Assembly (NCBI GenBank): GCA_965205685.1
Contig: OZ242174.1
Location: forward strand, 372,001-436,000
Direction of reading: 5' to 3'
DNA from: WTFY01 sp965205685
GTDB taxonomy: Bacteria > Pseudomonadota > Gammaproteobacteria > UBA4575
Length of the DNA: 64,000 nt
Below are positions 15,433 through 24,861 of this stretch, in pieces. How positions within the stretch are numbered: position 1 is the stretch's first letter; every line of letters begins with the position of its first letter. Below the pieces are notes generated by a model that did no database searches, had not been told where the DNA came from, and was given only the letters and a program-made list of their open reading frames with translations. The translations under genes and the position numbers were made by a program.

Positions 15433-15442
15433 ATCAATTGAT
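15433..15442. promoter_or_regulatory. ATCAATTGAT palindrome upstream of the giant autotransporter
   Basis: The ten-base palindrome lies about 150 bases before the autotransporter start. The same core, in a longer shared context, precedes the LuxR-type regulator gene and the second autotransporter gene. A common operator is the simplest reading. Confidence 0.5.
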
Positions 15443-15593
15443 TGAATTCAAAGGCATGTCTGCGAACAGGAAATCCGCATCAATGAAAGTAAGTGAATCC
15501 CTGTGCAGCGACTCTAAATTCAGAGCATGGGGTGAGATTCGAAAATGAACGCGGTTTGCGCCTGTGCAGATGCCCTGCTTTTGGGGAGGGCAT

Positions 15594-18500
15594 GTGGCAT
15601 TGCTGAAGAATAAGGGGCGACCGGCCTCAAAGACTGAAGCAGTCCCCAGGCTGGCCTCTCCAGAAATCCTTGCGCGTGCCCTGCTGCTCACCCTGCTCGC
15701 GCTCGCCGCGCTGCCGGGCGCCCCGGCACAGGCCGAAGTGCTGGTCAGCAATGCGAGCCAAGGCAATGACAGCCCAGCTGATGACGCACGTACCCGAGCG
15801 CAACTCTTCACCACCGGAACCAACGCGACTGGCTACACCTTGGCAAGCGTCGAAATCGTTTCAAAAGACGCTCAGAGTGATGATGTGACCGTTTCCGTCT
15901 GTGAAACCAACAGCTCCGGTCACCCGACTTCCACCTGCACGGCGCTTACCGCGCCAAGCTCGTTTGCCGCCGGGACTCTTTCTTTCACCGCCCCCGCCAA
16001 TACGACGCTTAGTGCGAGCACGACCTACGCGGTCCAAATTGTCTCGCCCGGCGATGATAACCTTAGTCTGGGTGCGACCAGCTCCAACGACGAGGACGCG
16101 GGCGGGGCAGACGACTGGACGATCGGTGACGGATACGTGCTCAAAATCGGAGACAGCTGGTTCTCCATTTCCACCGCAGCACTTCGAATCACAATCAACG
16201 GCGAGGCGAAGGGAGGATCCTCCAACAACGCCCCGGTGTTCGACCCGGACACCGCGACCCGCACCATTGCGGAGAACACCGCCGCCGGCACCGCCATCGG
16301 CGCGGTGATCCCCGAGGCCACGGACGCCGATACGGGGGACACCCTGACCTACAGCATGGAGGGCACCGATGCGGCCTCGTTCACGTTCACGGCCGCCACC
16401 CGCCAGCTCAGCACCAAGGCGGCACTCGATTACGAGGCGAAGTCCTCCTACACGGTGACGATCAAGGCCGACGACAACAACGGCGGCACCGACACCATGG
16501 CGGTGACGATCAACGTCACCGATGTCGATGAGCCGCCCATCGCACCGGCGGCGCCTTCGGTGTCGGCGACCTCGGGCTCGACCACCGGCCTGGACGTGCG
16601 CTGGAGCGCACCGGCGAACACCGGCCGCCCGGCCATCACGAGCTATGACCTGCAATACCGCGTGGGCGACTCCGGCGCCTTCACCGCCGGCCCGCAGGAC
16701 CAGACCGGCACCAGTGCAAGCATCACCGGCCTGACGGCGGGCACCACCTACCAGGTGCAGGTGCGCGCCACCAACGACGAGGGCGACGGCCCCTGGTCCG
16801 ACTCCGGCTCCGGCAGCACCGGTACCGCGTCGAACACCGCCCCGACGGTCGCCAACGCGATTCCGGACCGGACTGCGACGGTGGGCGTTGACTTCAGCTA
16901 CGCCTTCCCGGCGAACACCTTCAATGATGCGGACAGCGACACCCTGAGCTACGCCGCGACCCTGTCCGACGACAGCGCCCTGCCGTCCTGGCTGGGCTTC
17001 ACCGACAGCACCCGCACCTTCGCGGGCTTGCCGCAGGCTGCGGACGCCGGCACGCTGTCGGTCAAGGTGACGGCGGACGACGGCAACGGCGGCACGGTCT
17101 CCGACACCTTCGACATCGCCGTGGCGGCCTCGACGGCGGGCATCTGCGCGCGCACGGTCGCGGTGCAGACCGCGATCCTGGCCAAGATCACCGGCGTCAG
17201 CAACTGCGCCGCGGTGACGGCCACCCACCTCGCGGCCATCGACGGGACCCTGAGTCTCTCCCGCAGCAGCCTGACCGGCCTCAAGGCGGGCGACTTCGAC
17301 GGCCTCACCGCGCTGCAGAGGCTGTTGTTGAACCACAACAGCCTGTCCGCGCTGCCTTCGGGCCTCTTCGACGACCTCACCGCGCTGACGACTTTACAAT
17401 TGAACAACAACAGCCTGTCCACGCTGCCTTCGGACATCTTCGACAAGCTCACTGCGCTGACGGGGTTGGCTCTGCAAAACAATCCCGGCGCACCGTTCAA
17501 GCCGGTGGCGAATGCCGGCACCGACCAGTCCGTGACCACCGGCGCCGCCGTGACGCTCGCCGGCACCGCAACCGGCCCCTGGGGCGACAACGTCACCTGG
17601 CAGTGGACCCAGGTGGACGGTGCAAGCTCGAACACGCCGGTCACCACCGGCGTGACCCTGGCCGGCGCCGACAGCGCCTCGGCCAGCTTCACCGCACCGG
17701 ACGCGGCCGCGACCCTGCACTTCAGGCTCATCGCCACCCCGGTGCGCGCGACCAGCATCCAGGGCCTGATCGCCAGCGAACCCGACTGGGTGACCGTCAC
17801 CGTGGAGGAGGCCGCCAACAATGCCCCGGTCTTCAACCCGGACACCGCGACCCGCACCATTGCGGAGAACACCGCGGCCAACATGAACATCGGCGCGGCG
17901 ATCCCGGAGGCCACCGATGACGATGCGGGCGACACCCTGACCTACAGCATGGAAGGCACCGATGCGGCTTCGTTCAACTTTGATCCCGCCACCCGCCAGC
18001 TCAGCACCCAGGCGGCACTGGACTTCGAGACCAAGGCCAGCTACGCGGTGACCATCAAGGTGGATGACGGCAACGGCGGCAGCGACACCGTGGCGGTGAC
18101 CATCACCGTCACCGATGTCGATGAGCCGCCCAGCGCGCCCGGGGCGCCTTCGGTGTCGGCGACCTCGGGCTCGACCACGAGCCTGGACGTGCGCTGGACG
18201 GCGCCAACGAACACCGGCAGGCCGGCGATTGCGAGCTATGACCTGCGCTACTGCGCGGGCACGGCGACGGACTGCGCCACCGACAGCGACTTCACCGCCG
18301 GCCCGCAGGATGTGACGACGACCGCCTCGGCAATCACCGGCCTGACGGCGGGCACCACCTACCAGGTGCAGGTGCGCGCCACCAACGACGAGGGCGACGG
18401 GCCCTGGTCGGCCTCCGGCTCGGGCAGCACTGCCACCCCGGCCAACAATGCCCCGGTGTTCGCTGACGACACCGCGACAAGGAGCGTTGCGGAGAACACC

Positions 18501-21500
18501 GCGGCCAACATGAACATCGGCGCGGCGATCCCGGAGGCTACCGACTCGGATGGCGACACCCTGACCTACTCCATGGAGGGCACGGACGCCGCTTCGTTCA
18601 ACTTCAATGCCGCCACCCGCCAGCTCAGCACGAAGGCGGCGCTGGACTTCGAGATCAAGACCAGCTACGCGGTCACCATCAAGGTCGATGACGGCAACGG
18701 CGGCAGCGATACCGTGGCCGTGACCATCACCGTCACCGATGTCGATGAGCCGCCCAGCGCGCCCGGGGCGCCTTCGGTGTCGGCGACCTCGGGCTCGACC
18801 ACGAGCCTGGACGTGCGCTGGAGTGCCCCGGCGAACACCGGCCGCCCGGCGATTGCGAGCTATGACCTGCGCTACTGCGCGGGCACGGCGACGGACTGCG
18901 CCACCGACAGCGACTTCAGCAACGGCCCGCAGGACCAGACCGGCACCAGTGCAAGCATCACCGGCCTGACGGCGGGCACCACCTACCAGGTGCAGGTGCG
19001 CGCCACCAACGACGAGGGCGACGGCCCCTGGTCCGACTCCGGCTCCGGCAGCACCGGTACCGCGGCCAACAACGCCCCGGAGTTCTCCGCCACCACGCTG
19101 ACGAGGAGCATCGCGGAGAACACCGCGGCCAACATGAACATCGGCGATGTCATCCCGGAGGCCACCGACTCCGACGGCGACCCCCTGACCTACTCCATGG
19201 AGGGCACCGATGCGGCTTCGTTCACGTTCACGGCCGCGAGCCGCCAGCTCAGCACGAAGGCGGCGCTGGACTTCGAGACGAAGGCCAGCTACGCGGTCAC
19301 CATCAAGGTGGATGACGGCAACGGCGGCAGCGACACCGTGGCGGTGACCATCACCGTCACCGACGTCAACGAGGCGCCGGTGGTGGACCATGTGATCCCG
19401 GACCAGGGCGCGACGGCCGGCACGGCCTTCAGCTTCCAGTTCGCGGCCAACACCTTCAGCGACGTCGACGGCGATACGCTGAGCTACGAGGCGACCCGGC
19501 CGGACGACAGTGCGCTGCCCTCCTGGCTGGGCTTCACGGACAGCACGCGCACCTTCTCGGGCACGCCGCAGGCCTCGGATGCCGGTACGGTGTCGGTCAA
19601 GGTGACGGCGTACGACTACGATCCGAATGGCGAGGTACCCATTGACGGCCAGTCGGTGAGCGACACCTTCGACCTCGTGGTGGGCACGGCGGCCAACACT
19701 CCCCCGGCGTTCTCCGACAGTACACTGGCCCGCAGCGTCGCGGAGAACGCCGCCGCCAACACCGCCATCGGCGATCCGATCCCGGCGGCCACCGATGCCG
19801 ACAACGACTCCCTGACCTACTCCATGGAGGGCACGGACGCCGCTTCGTTCACCTTCAATGCCACGAGCCGCCAGCTCAGCACCAGGTCCGGCGTAGTCTA
19901 CGACCACGAGGTGAAGGCCAGCTACGCGGTGACCATCCGGGCCAGCGACGGCACCGACAGCGACACCGTGGCGGTGACCATCAGCGTCACCAACGTCAAC
20001 GAGGCGCCCATCGCGCCTGCGGCGCCGTCGGTGACGGCGACCTCGGGTGAGACCACCCGCCTGGACGTGCGCTGGAGTGCCCCGGCGAATGCCGGGCGGC
20101 CCCCGATCACGGGCTATGACCTGCGCTACTGCGCGGGATCTGCAACGGACTGCGCCACCGACGGCGACTTCAGCGCCGGCCCGCAGGATGTGACCGCCAC
20201 CCGCGCAACGATCCCCGGGCTGACCCCGGGCACGGCCTACCAGGTGCAGGTGCGCGCCACCAACGCCGAGGGCGACGGTCCCTGGTCGGCCTCCGGCGCC
20301 GGCACCACCGCGAGTGCTGTGGCCAATGCCAAACCCGAGTTTACCGCCACCACGCTGGTGCGCAGCATCGCGGAGAACGCCGCCCCGGGCGCGGCCATCG
20401 GCGCGGCCCTGCCGGGCGCCACCGATGCCGACGGCGATGCGTTGCGCTACACGCTGGAGGGTGCGGATGCGGCCGCGTTCGACTTTGATGCCGCCACCCG
20501 CCAGCTGGGGACCAAACAGGGCGTGGTCTACGACCACGAGGCGAAGGCCAGTTACGCGGTGACCCTGCGCGCCAGCGACGGCCGCGCCAGCGCCACGCTT
20601 GCGGTCACCATCGAGATCACCGACGTCAACGAGCCGCCGGGTGCGCCTGCGGCCCCTGAAGTGTATGCCGCAGAGGACGAGATGAGCCTGCAGGTCGACT
20701 GGACGGCCCCGGACAACGCCGGGCGCCCGGCGATCACGGGCTACGCCCTGCGCTACTGTGCGGGATCTGCGACGGACTGCGCCACCGACAGCGACTTCAG
20801 CGCCGGCCCGCAGGACGTGACCGCCACGGCCTCATTGATCCCCGGCCTGACCCCGGGCACAACCTACCAGGTGCAGGTGCGCGCCCGCAACGCCGAGGGG
20901 GCGGGGCCGTGGTCTGCGAGCGGTGCGGGCAGGGTCGAGCTCTCCGCTGCGGTGCCGAAGGCCTGGCTGGCGCGCTTCGGGCGCAGCGTGGCCGAGCAGG
21001 TGATCGAGGCGGTGGATGCGCGGCTTGCGCGCGCGCAGGCCCCGGGCCTGCAGGTGCAGGTGGCCGGGCGGTCGATCAGTGAGTTCGAAGCCTCGGACAC
21101 CCGGATCCGGGAGGCTGAAGAGGACAGGGAAGCCGAAGCGGCCCGCGCGCTGAAGGTGGGACAGGACACTGTCGCAGGCCAGAGTGGGGTGCACGATCCC
21201 CATGAACCGCAGGATACCGACCCATCGGGTTCGATCAGTGTCCGCACTCTGCTGTCCGGCACCGCGTTCAGCTTCACCGGCGAGTCCGCGGCGGGAGCGC
21301 GGGTCTCCGTGTGGGGCCGAGCTGCGCTCGCGCAGTTCGACGGCCGCACCGGCCCCATCAGCCTCGACGGCGAGACCGACACCCTGATGCTGGGGGCGGA
21401 CTGGAGCCGGGCGGCCTGGACCACCGGAGTGTTGCTGTCGCATTCAAGAGGGGACGGCGACTGGGCCGGGGCGCACGCGGGCCGGGTCCAGAGCACGCTG

Positions 21501-22424
21501 AGCGCGCTCTGGCCCTACGGGCGGTATCAATACAGCGAGCGCCTGGCCTTCTGGGGCCTGGCCGGCTACGGGCGCGGCGAGCTGGATGTCAAGCCCGGGG
21601 ACGGCCCGTCGATGGCGGCCGATATCGACCTTGCGATGGGGGCGGGCGGGCTGCGCGGCGAACTGGTGCAGGCTGAAGCGTCCGGCGGGCCGGCGCTGGC
21701 CTTCAGGGGGGATGTCCTGGGCGTGCGCACCGCATCGGCGCGCACCGCGGGCCTGGCCCCGGCCGAGGCCGACGTCACGCGCGTGCGCCTGGGGCTGGAG
21801 GGCACCTGGCAGGGAATATTGCACCGCGGGGGCCATTGGGTGCCGAGCCTCGAGGTCGGGCTGCGCCACGATGACGGCGATGCCGAGACGGGCTTTGGCG
21901 CCGAGCTCGGCGCGGGCCTCACTTACGACCACAAGGCCTACGGGATCGCTGCAGAAATCAAGGCCCGGGGCCTGCTGACGCACGAGGCCAGCGGCTTCGG
22001 CAACACCGGCCTCAGCGCCGCGCTCGCCTGGGACCCGAAACCGGCCACCGACCGCGGGCCTTCACTCACGCTCTCCCAGGCGGTGGGGGCTGCGGATGCG
22101 GGCGCCCTGGAGGCTTTGCTGCAGCGCGAGACGATGGCGGGCCTGGTGTCCGATGAAGGCGACGACGAAGCCGCCCGGCGCCGGCTGGAGATGCGGTTCG
22201 GCTACGGCCTCGGCGTCCACGGCGGGCGCTTCACGCTGACCCCGGAACTGGGCTTCGCGCGTTCGCGCGAACACCGCCAGTACCGCCTCGGTGCGCGGCT
22301 GACCCCGGCCGGGCGCGAACACGCCTCGATGGAGCTGCGCCTCGATGCGGTCCGCAAGGAGTCCGATGCCCGCGACACCGATACCGAACACGAGACCGGA
22401 CTGCAGCTGAGGGTGCGGTTCTGA
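15594..22424 (+). CDS. Giant autotransporter adhesin with cadherin, FN3 and LRR repeats
   Basis: About 2276 residues, predicted to be surface-exposed and anchored by its own outer-membrane barrel. I chose the GTG at 15594 (GGGGAGG just upstream); the frame is open to 15564. A signal peptide (ARALLLTLLALAALPGAPAQA) is followed by an anchor-like beta domain (to about 210). Next come six cadherin-like repeats (each opening like NNAPVFDPDTATRTIAENT) alternating with five fibronectin type III domains, plus two putative-Ig/dystroglycan-type domains, a leucine-rich segment (about 560-640, SLSALPSGLFDDLTAL) and a PKD-like domain. After the linker AWLARFGRSVAEQVIEAV comes a helical segment and an autotransporter barrel (about 1950-2276) ending in F. 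It probably binds cells, matrix or surfaces. The barrel is paralogous to that of the second autotransporter. The recombinase sites and palindrome upstream suggest control of expression. Confidence 0.9.
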   Translation: MALLKNKGRPASKTEAVPRLASPEILARALLLTLLALAALPGAPAQAEVLVSNASQGNDSPADDARTRAQLFTTGTNATGYTLASVEIVSKDAQSDDVTVSVCETNSSGHPTSTCTALTAPSSFAAGTLSFTAPANTTLSASTTYAVQIVSPGDDNLSLGATSSNDEDAGGADDWTIGDGYVLKIGDSWFSISTAALRITINGEAKGGSSNNAPVFDPDTATRTIAENTAAGTAIGAVIPEATDADTGDTLTYSMEGTDAASFTFTAATRQLSTKAALDYEAKSSYTVTIKADDNNGGTDTMAVTINVTDVDEPPIAPAAPSVSATSGSTTGLDVRWSAPANTGRPAITSYDLQYRVGDSGAFTAGPQDQTGTSASITGLTAGTTYQVQVRATNDEGDGPWSDSGSGSTGTASNTAPTVANAIPDRTATVGVDFSYAFPANTFNDADSDTLSYAATLSDDSALPSWLGFTDSTRTFAGLPQAADAGTLSVKVTADDGNGGTVSDTFDIAVAASTAGICARTVAVQTAILAKITGVSNCAAVTATHLAAIDGTLSLSRSSLTGLKAGDFDGLTALQRLLLNHNSLSALPSGLFDDLTALTTLQLNNNSLSTLPSDIFDKLTALTGLALQNNPGAPFKPVANAGTDQSVTTGAAVTLAGTATGPWGDNVTWQWTQVDGASSNTPVTTGVTLAGADSASASFTAPDAAATLHFRLIATPVRATSIQGLIASEPDWVTVTVEEAANNAPVFNPDTATRTIAENTAANMNIGAAIPEATDDDAGDTLTYSMEGTDAASFNFDPATRQLSTQAALDFETKASYAVTIKVDDGNGGSDTVAVTITVTDVDEPPSAPGAPSVSATSGSTTSLDVRWTAPTNTGRPAIASYDLRYCAGTATDCATDSDFTAGPQDVTTTASAITGLTAGTTYQVQVRATNDEGDGPWSASGSGSTATPANNAPVFADDTATRSVAENTAANMNIGAAIPEATDSDGDTLTYSMEGTDAASFNFNAATRQLSTKAALDFEIKTSYAVTIKVDDGNGGSDTVAVTITVTDVDEPPSAPGAPSVSATSGSTTSLDVRWSAPANTGRPAIASYDLRYCAGTATDCATDSDFSNGPQDQTGTSASITGLTAGTTYQVQVRATNDEGDGPWSDSGSGSTGTAANNAPEFSATTLTRSIAENTAANMNIGDVIPEATDSDGDPLTYSMEGTDAASFTFTAASRQLSTKAALDFETKASYAVTIKVDDGNGGSDTVAVTITVTDVNEAPVVDHVIPDQGATAGTAFSFQFAANTFSDVDGDTLSYEATRPDDSALPSWLGFTDSTRTFSGTPQASDAGTVSVKVTAYDYDPNGEVPIDGQSVSDTFDLVVGTAANTPPAFSDSTLARSVAENAAANTAIGDPIPAATDADNDSLTYSMEGTDAASFTFNATSRQLSTRSGVVYDHEVKASYAVTIRASDGTDSDTVAVTISVTNVNEAPIAPAAPSVTATSGETTRLDVRWSAPANAGRPPITGYDLRYCAGSATDCATDGDFSAGPQDVTATRATIPGLTPGTAYQVQVRATNAEGDGPWSASGAGTTASAVANAKPEFTATTLVRSIAENAAPGAAIGAALPGATDADGDALRYTLEGADAAAFDFDAATRQLGTKQGVVYDHEAKASYAVTLRASDGRASATLAVTIEITDVNEPPGAPAAPEVYAAEDEMSLQVDWTAPDNAGRPAITGYALRYCAGSATDCATDSDFSAGPQDVTATASLIPGLTPGTTYQVQVRARNAEGAGPWSASGAGRVELSAAVPKAWLARFGRSVAEQVIEAVDARLARAQAPGLQVQVAGRSISEFEASDTRIREAEEDREAEAARALKVGQDTVAGQSGVHDPHEPQDTDPSGSISVRTLLSGTAFSFTGESAAGARVSVWGRAALAQFDGRTGPISLDGETDTLMLGADWSRAAWTTGVLLSHSRGDGDWAGAHAGRVQSTLSALWPYGRYQYSERLAFWGLAGYGRGELDVKPGDGPSMAADIDLAMGAGGLRGELVQAEASGGPALAFRGDVLGVRTASARTAGLAPAEADVTRVRLGLEGTWQGILHRGGHWVPSLEVGLRHDDGDAETGFGAELGAGLTYDHKAYGIAAEIKARGLLTHEASGFGNTGLSAALAWDPKPATDRGPSLTLSQAVGAADAGALEALLQRETMAGLVSDEGDDEAARRRLEMRFGYGLGVHGGRFTLTPELGFARSREHRQYRLGARLTPAGREHASMELRLDAVRKESDARDTDTEHETGLQLRVRF
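17815..19370 (+). repeat. Near-identical tandem cadherin-FN3 coding units
   Basis: Within the giant adhesin, the cadherin-plus-FN3 unit beginning at about 17815 is repeated at about 18442 and the cadherin half again at about 19064, with long stretches identical at DNA level (for example the FN3 starts at 18120 and 18745). The unit is about 620-630 bases. Such recent duplications allow domain number to change by recombination. Confidence 0.8.
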
Positions 22425-22672
22425 GTACATGAGTTCTGGGCCTGGCACCTCCTGATTCGCATCCAGACACTTGCGAAGCATGAAGTTGCCTGGCCCGGAT
22501 TAGAGCCGCCATGACCGATCACTGACCGGCACGATGGAAACGGGTGCGCCCGGAAGGTGCGCCCTGAAGCGGACGGGATCGTAACTATTGGATGCGCAGG
22601 GATGCCATGAACAGCACCTACCTTCAGCTGCAGCACCGCATTCGTTACTAGGGTGGCAGAAGATCAGGGACG

Positions 22673-23128
22673 ATGCCTTCAAGCACTGCACACGAGGACC
22701 TGCTCGAAGCGTACCTGCGCCCGTTCCACGGGCGCTGGACCAAGCGCTTCCCGGACGCGTTCTACCAGGAGCTGTACCGCCTCAAGGGCTGGGTGTGGCC
22801 CGGACCCGGCGCCATCCATCCTCCCATCGTCGGCGACATCACCAACGACATCATCTACTCGCGCATTACCGACGGCCTGCTCTACCAGCTGCGCCTGAAA
22901 AACCCGAGGCAAAAGGACGGTGAGCGCAGGTGCAGGCACCACCAGTGGCTCACCGATGACTTCGGCGTGCAGGCGCTTCGCGAGCACCTGGTCGGGGTGA
23001 CGGTGATCATGCGCACCGTGGACGATTCCAACCCTGTGCACGCCTGGGCAGAGTTCATGCTCCGCCTGGACCGGGCCTGCCCGAGAAAGCGAAACCGCAA
23101 TGGCTTTGACCTGGACGAGAAAGGCTAG
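22673..23128 (+). pseudogene. P63C-domain gene fragment
   Basis: The 151-residue frame carries the core of the phage P63C domain: WTKRFPDAFYQELYRLKGW, then VGDITNDIIYSR, LRLKNPRQK, RHHQWLTDDFG and a C-terminal ALREHLVGVTVIMR. Family members are usually about twice this long, with an N-terminal region that is missing; only a non-coding lead-in lies upstream. The domain occurs in phage and mobile-element proteins of unknown function. I read this as a truncated remnant, though the frame itself is intact from an ATG and a short product cannot be excluded. Confidence 0.6.
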
Positions 23129-23259
23129 GGCAGTGCGGCTGCGCAGGACAGTGGTGTGCTGGTTGCTCAAACGGCAGCAGCCCAATCCAGGCTGGCATTG
23201 GCTTCTTCCTTGCCGGCATCCACGCAACCGGGCCTGCAGAATTCGGGTAGGCTGGCGTA

Positions 23260-23278
23260 CATCAATTGATGGAAGCCA
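23260..23278 (+). promoter_or_regulatory. Shared palindromic site upstream of the LuxR-type regulator gene
   Basis: CATCAATTGATGGAAGCCA is identical over 19 bases to 24658-24676. It includes the 12-base palindrome CATCAATTGATG. It lies about 150 bases before the regulator gene, consistent with autoregulation. Basis: sequence identity; role inferred. Confidence 0.6.
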
Positions 23279-23411
23279 AGCACAACCCAACAGGCTAGAC
23301 TGCATATACATCAAATGGAGTATGCACTTCCCGTATGGCAATGAAATGTTGGTTGCCCGCCCGTATTTCGCGCAGCCCATTCGCGCGCACTGACCCCGCT
23401 TGGGGCGTGGG

Positions 23412-24563
23412 GTGAGCCCGCGAGAACTCTTCAATCAGATCATCGTCCTGCTGAACGATGCCATGCTCAATGACGCCCTCTGGCCGAAAGCCTCCAGGCT
23501 GATTGATGAAGCGTGCGGGGCCAAGGGCAACATCATGTTTTTCGGGCGTGTGGACCCGAGTGACAGCGTCGAATTCTATTTCGCCAAAAGCTACTACCGC
23601 GGCGAAAAACGTCCGGAAGTGATCCATGACTATCTGATGCACTACCACGCCACGGACGAGCATATCCCGCGCATGCGGAATCTCCCTGACGGCAAAATCG
23701 TTCCTGTTGCCGAACTGTTTACCGAAGAGGAGCGAAAGAGTTCGCGGTGCTACAACGAGATCTATTCGCGGTACCAGGTTCAAAAGGCTTTGGAAGTGCG
23801 CCTGGATGGCCCTGACGACTCCCACATCGTATGGGCACTGGCAGACCCCGTGGATTCGATCGCCTGGTCGTCGCCCCGGGTTGAAATGATTTCTCGCCTG
23901 CTTCCGCAGCTTCGCCAGTATGCACGGGTACACTCTGCACTTGTCGAGGCAAACGCACCCGGTGACGCTGCCATGAAACTTCTCGAGAGCACCCGTGTGG
24001 GCATCATCCAGATGGATCGTCGTGGAATGATCGTGGAGATGAACGAACAGGCAGGAAAGCTGGTTCGAAGTTGCAACGGACTTTCCTGCCGGGCCGATTC
24101 GCTGGTTGCCGTACAGCCCAAGGACCAGTCCAGGCTGGATACGCTGCTGGCCCGGGCACTGCCGCGTTATACGGATCAGGCGATGAGCGGTTCAATGGTG
24201 ATCCGGCGATCTTCCCTGTTTCCCATGCTGGTGCTGCACGTTCTGCCCGTGTCGAGTCAGGATGAGCACTACCGCGCCCGCCGCATCGCCGCACTCATTC
24301 TGGTTATTGATCCGATGGACCGGGCGCGCATCGACTCAAGCCTCATGCAAGAAATCCTGGGCCTTACGCCAAAGGAGGCCAGGATCGCAGTCATGCTTGC
24401 CGAGGGCCGGACACTACGCCAGATTGCGGCGATTACCGGGCGCAGATACAGCACCCTGCGCACACAACTCAATCACATCTACACCAAGCTTGGACTCTCG
24501 CGACAAGTCGAGCTGGTACAGACCCTGCTGGCCCTCTCCAAGCTTTCTGCGCCGAAAGACTGA
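23412..24563 (+). CDS. LuxR-family transcriptional regulator with an N-terminal sensor region
   Basis: About 383 residues; an in-frame TTG lies 12 bases upstream of the GTG chosen. The N-terminal 190 residues look like a GAF/autoinducer-type sensing region. A PAS-like segment follows (STRVGIIQMDRRGMIVEMNEQA, about 198-300). The C-terminus has a LuxR-type helix-turn-helix: LGLTPKEARIAVMLAEGRTL, then RRYSTLRTQLNHIYTKLGL. No phosphoacceptor domain is visible, so it probably binds a ligand rather than acting in a two-component pair. It lies between the two autotransporter genes on the same strand. Identical palindromic sites precede this gene and the second autotransporter gene, and a shorter one precedes the first, so it is the best candidate for their regulator. 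Confidence 0.88.
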   Translation: MSPRELFNQIIVLLNDAMLNDALWPKASRLIDEACGAKGNIMFFGRVDPSDSVEFYFAKSYYRGEKRPEVIHDYLMHYHATDEHIPRMRNLPDGKIVPVAELFTEEERKSSRCYNEIYSRYQVQKALEVRLDGPDDSHIVWALADPVDSIAWSSPRVEMISRLLPQLRQYARVHSALVEANAPGDAAMKLLESTRVGIIQMDRRGMIVEMNEQAGKLVRSCNGLSCRADSLVAVQPKDQSRLDTLLARALPRYTDQAMSGSMVIRRSSLFPMLVLHVLPVSSQDEHYRARRIAALILVIDPMDRARIDSSLMQEILGLTPKEARIAVMLAEGRTLRQIAAITGRRYSTLRTQLNHIYTKLGLSRQVELVQTLLALSKLSAPKD

Positions 24564-24657
24564 AAGCGCGGCGCAGCCACACCGGTCAGCAATGATCGGG
24601 TGTCCCGCATCCAGCAAGAGTTGAGAGGCAAATCGTGCGAATTAACTTCGGCCTATC

Positions 24658-24676
24658 CATCAATTGATGGAAGCCA
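24658..24676 (+). promoter_or_regulatory. Shared palindromic site upstream of the second autotransporter
   Basis: Exact 19-base copy of the site at 23260-23278. It lies about 190 bases before the chosen start of the autotransporter gene and about 95 bases after the end of the regulator gene, so it can serve a promoter in this gap. Confidence 0.6.
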
Positions 24677-24792
24677 GCGCAGCGACGCGTGCGTATATTC
24701 AGCGGCTTGCTGGAAGCGGACCGGTGATGCTCTCAGGAGAGATCACTGGGCACAACAATCCTGGCTCCATGGGGCGCAGGCGCGGGCGCGCG

Positions 24793-24845
24793 CAGTTCGA
24801 TGGAACTGCGCATCGATGCCACATGAAGGAGCGCGACATTGATTA
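24793..24845 (+). pseudogene. Short remnant resembling an autotransporter 3' end
   Basis: In one frame this reads SSMELRIDAT then a stop, matching the ASMELRLDAV segment near the end of the giant adhesin (22320-22365). At DNA level about 20 of 24 bases agree around TCGATGGAACTGCGC, and AAGGAG with CGCGACA follow in both. It is probably what is left of a third paralogue, or the scar of recombination between the adhesin genes. Confidence 0.4.
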
Positions 24846-24861
24846 CTCAGGGACCAATAAC

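Noticed and set aside
17815..19370. Regular repeats that might look like a CRISPR array
   Set aside because: The repeat unit is over 600 bases, in frame, and encodes cadherin and FN3 domains; no short repeat with unique spacers.
17394..20537. Very long open frame on the minus strand opposite the giant adhesin gene
   Set aside because: It mirrors the GC-rich, repetitive codons of the adhesin (Arg/Gly/Val-rich low-complexity protein). No ribosome site or family; a shadow frame.
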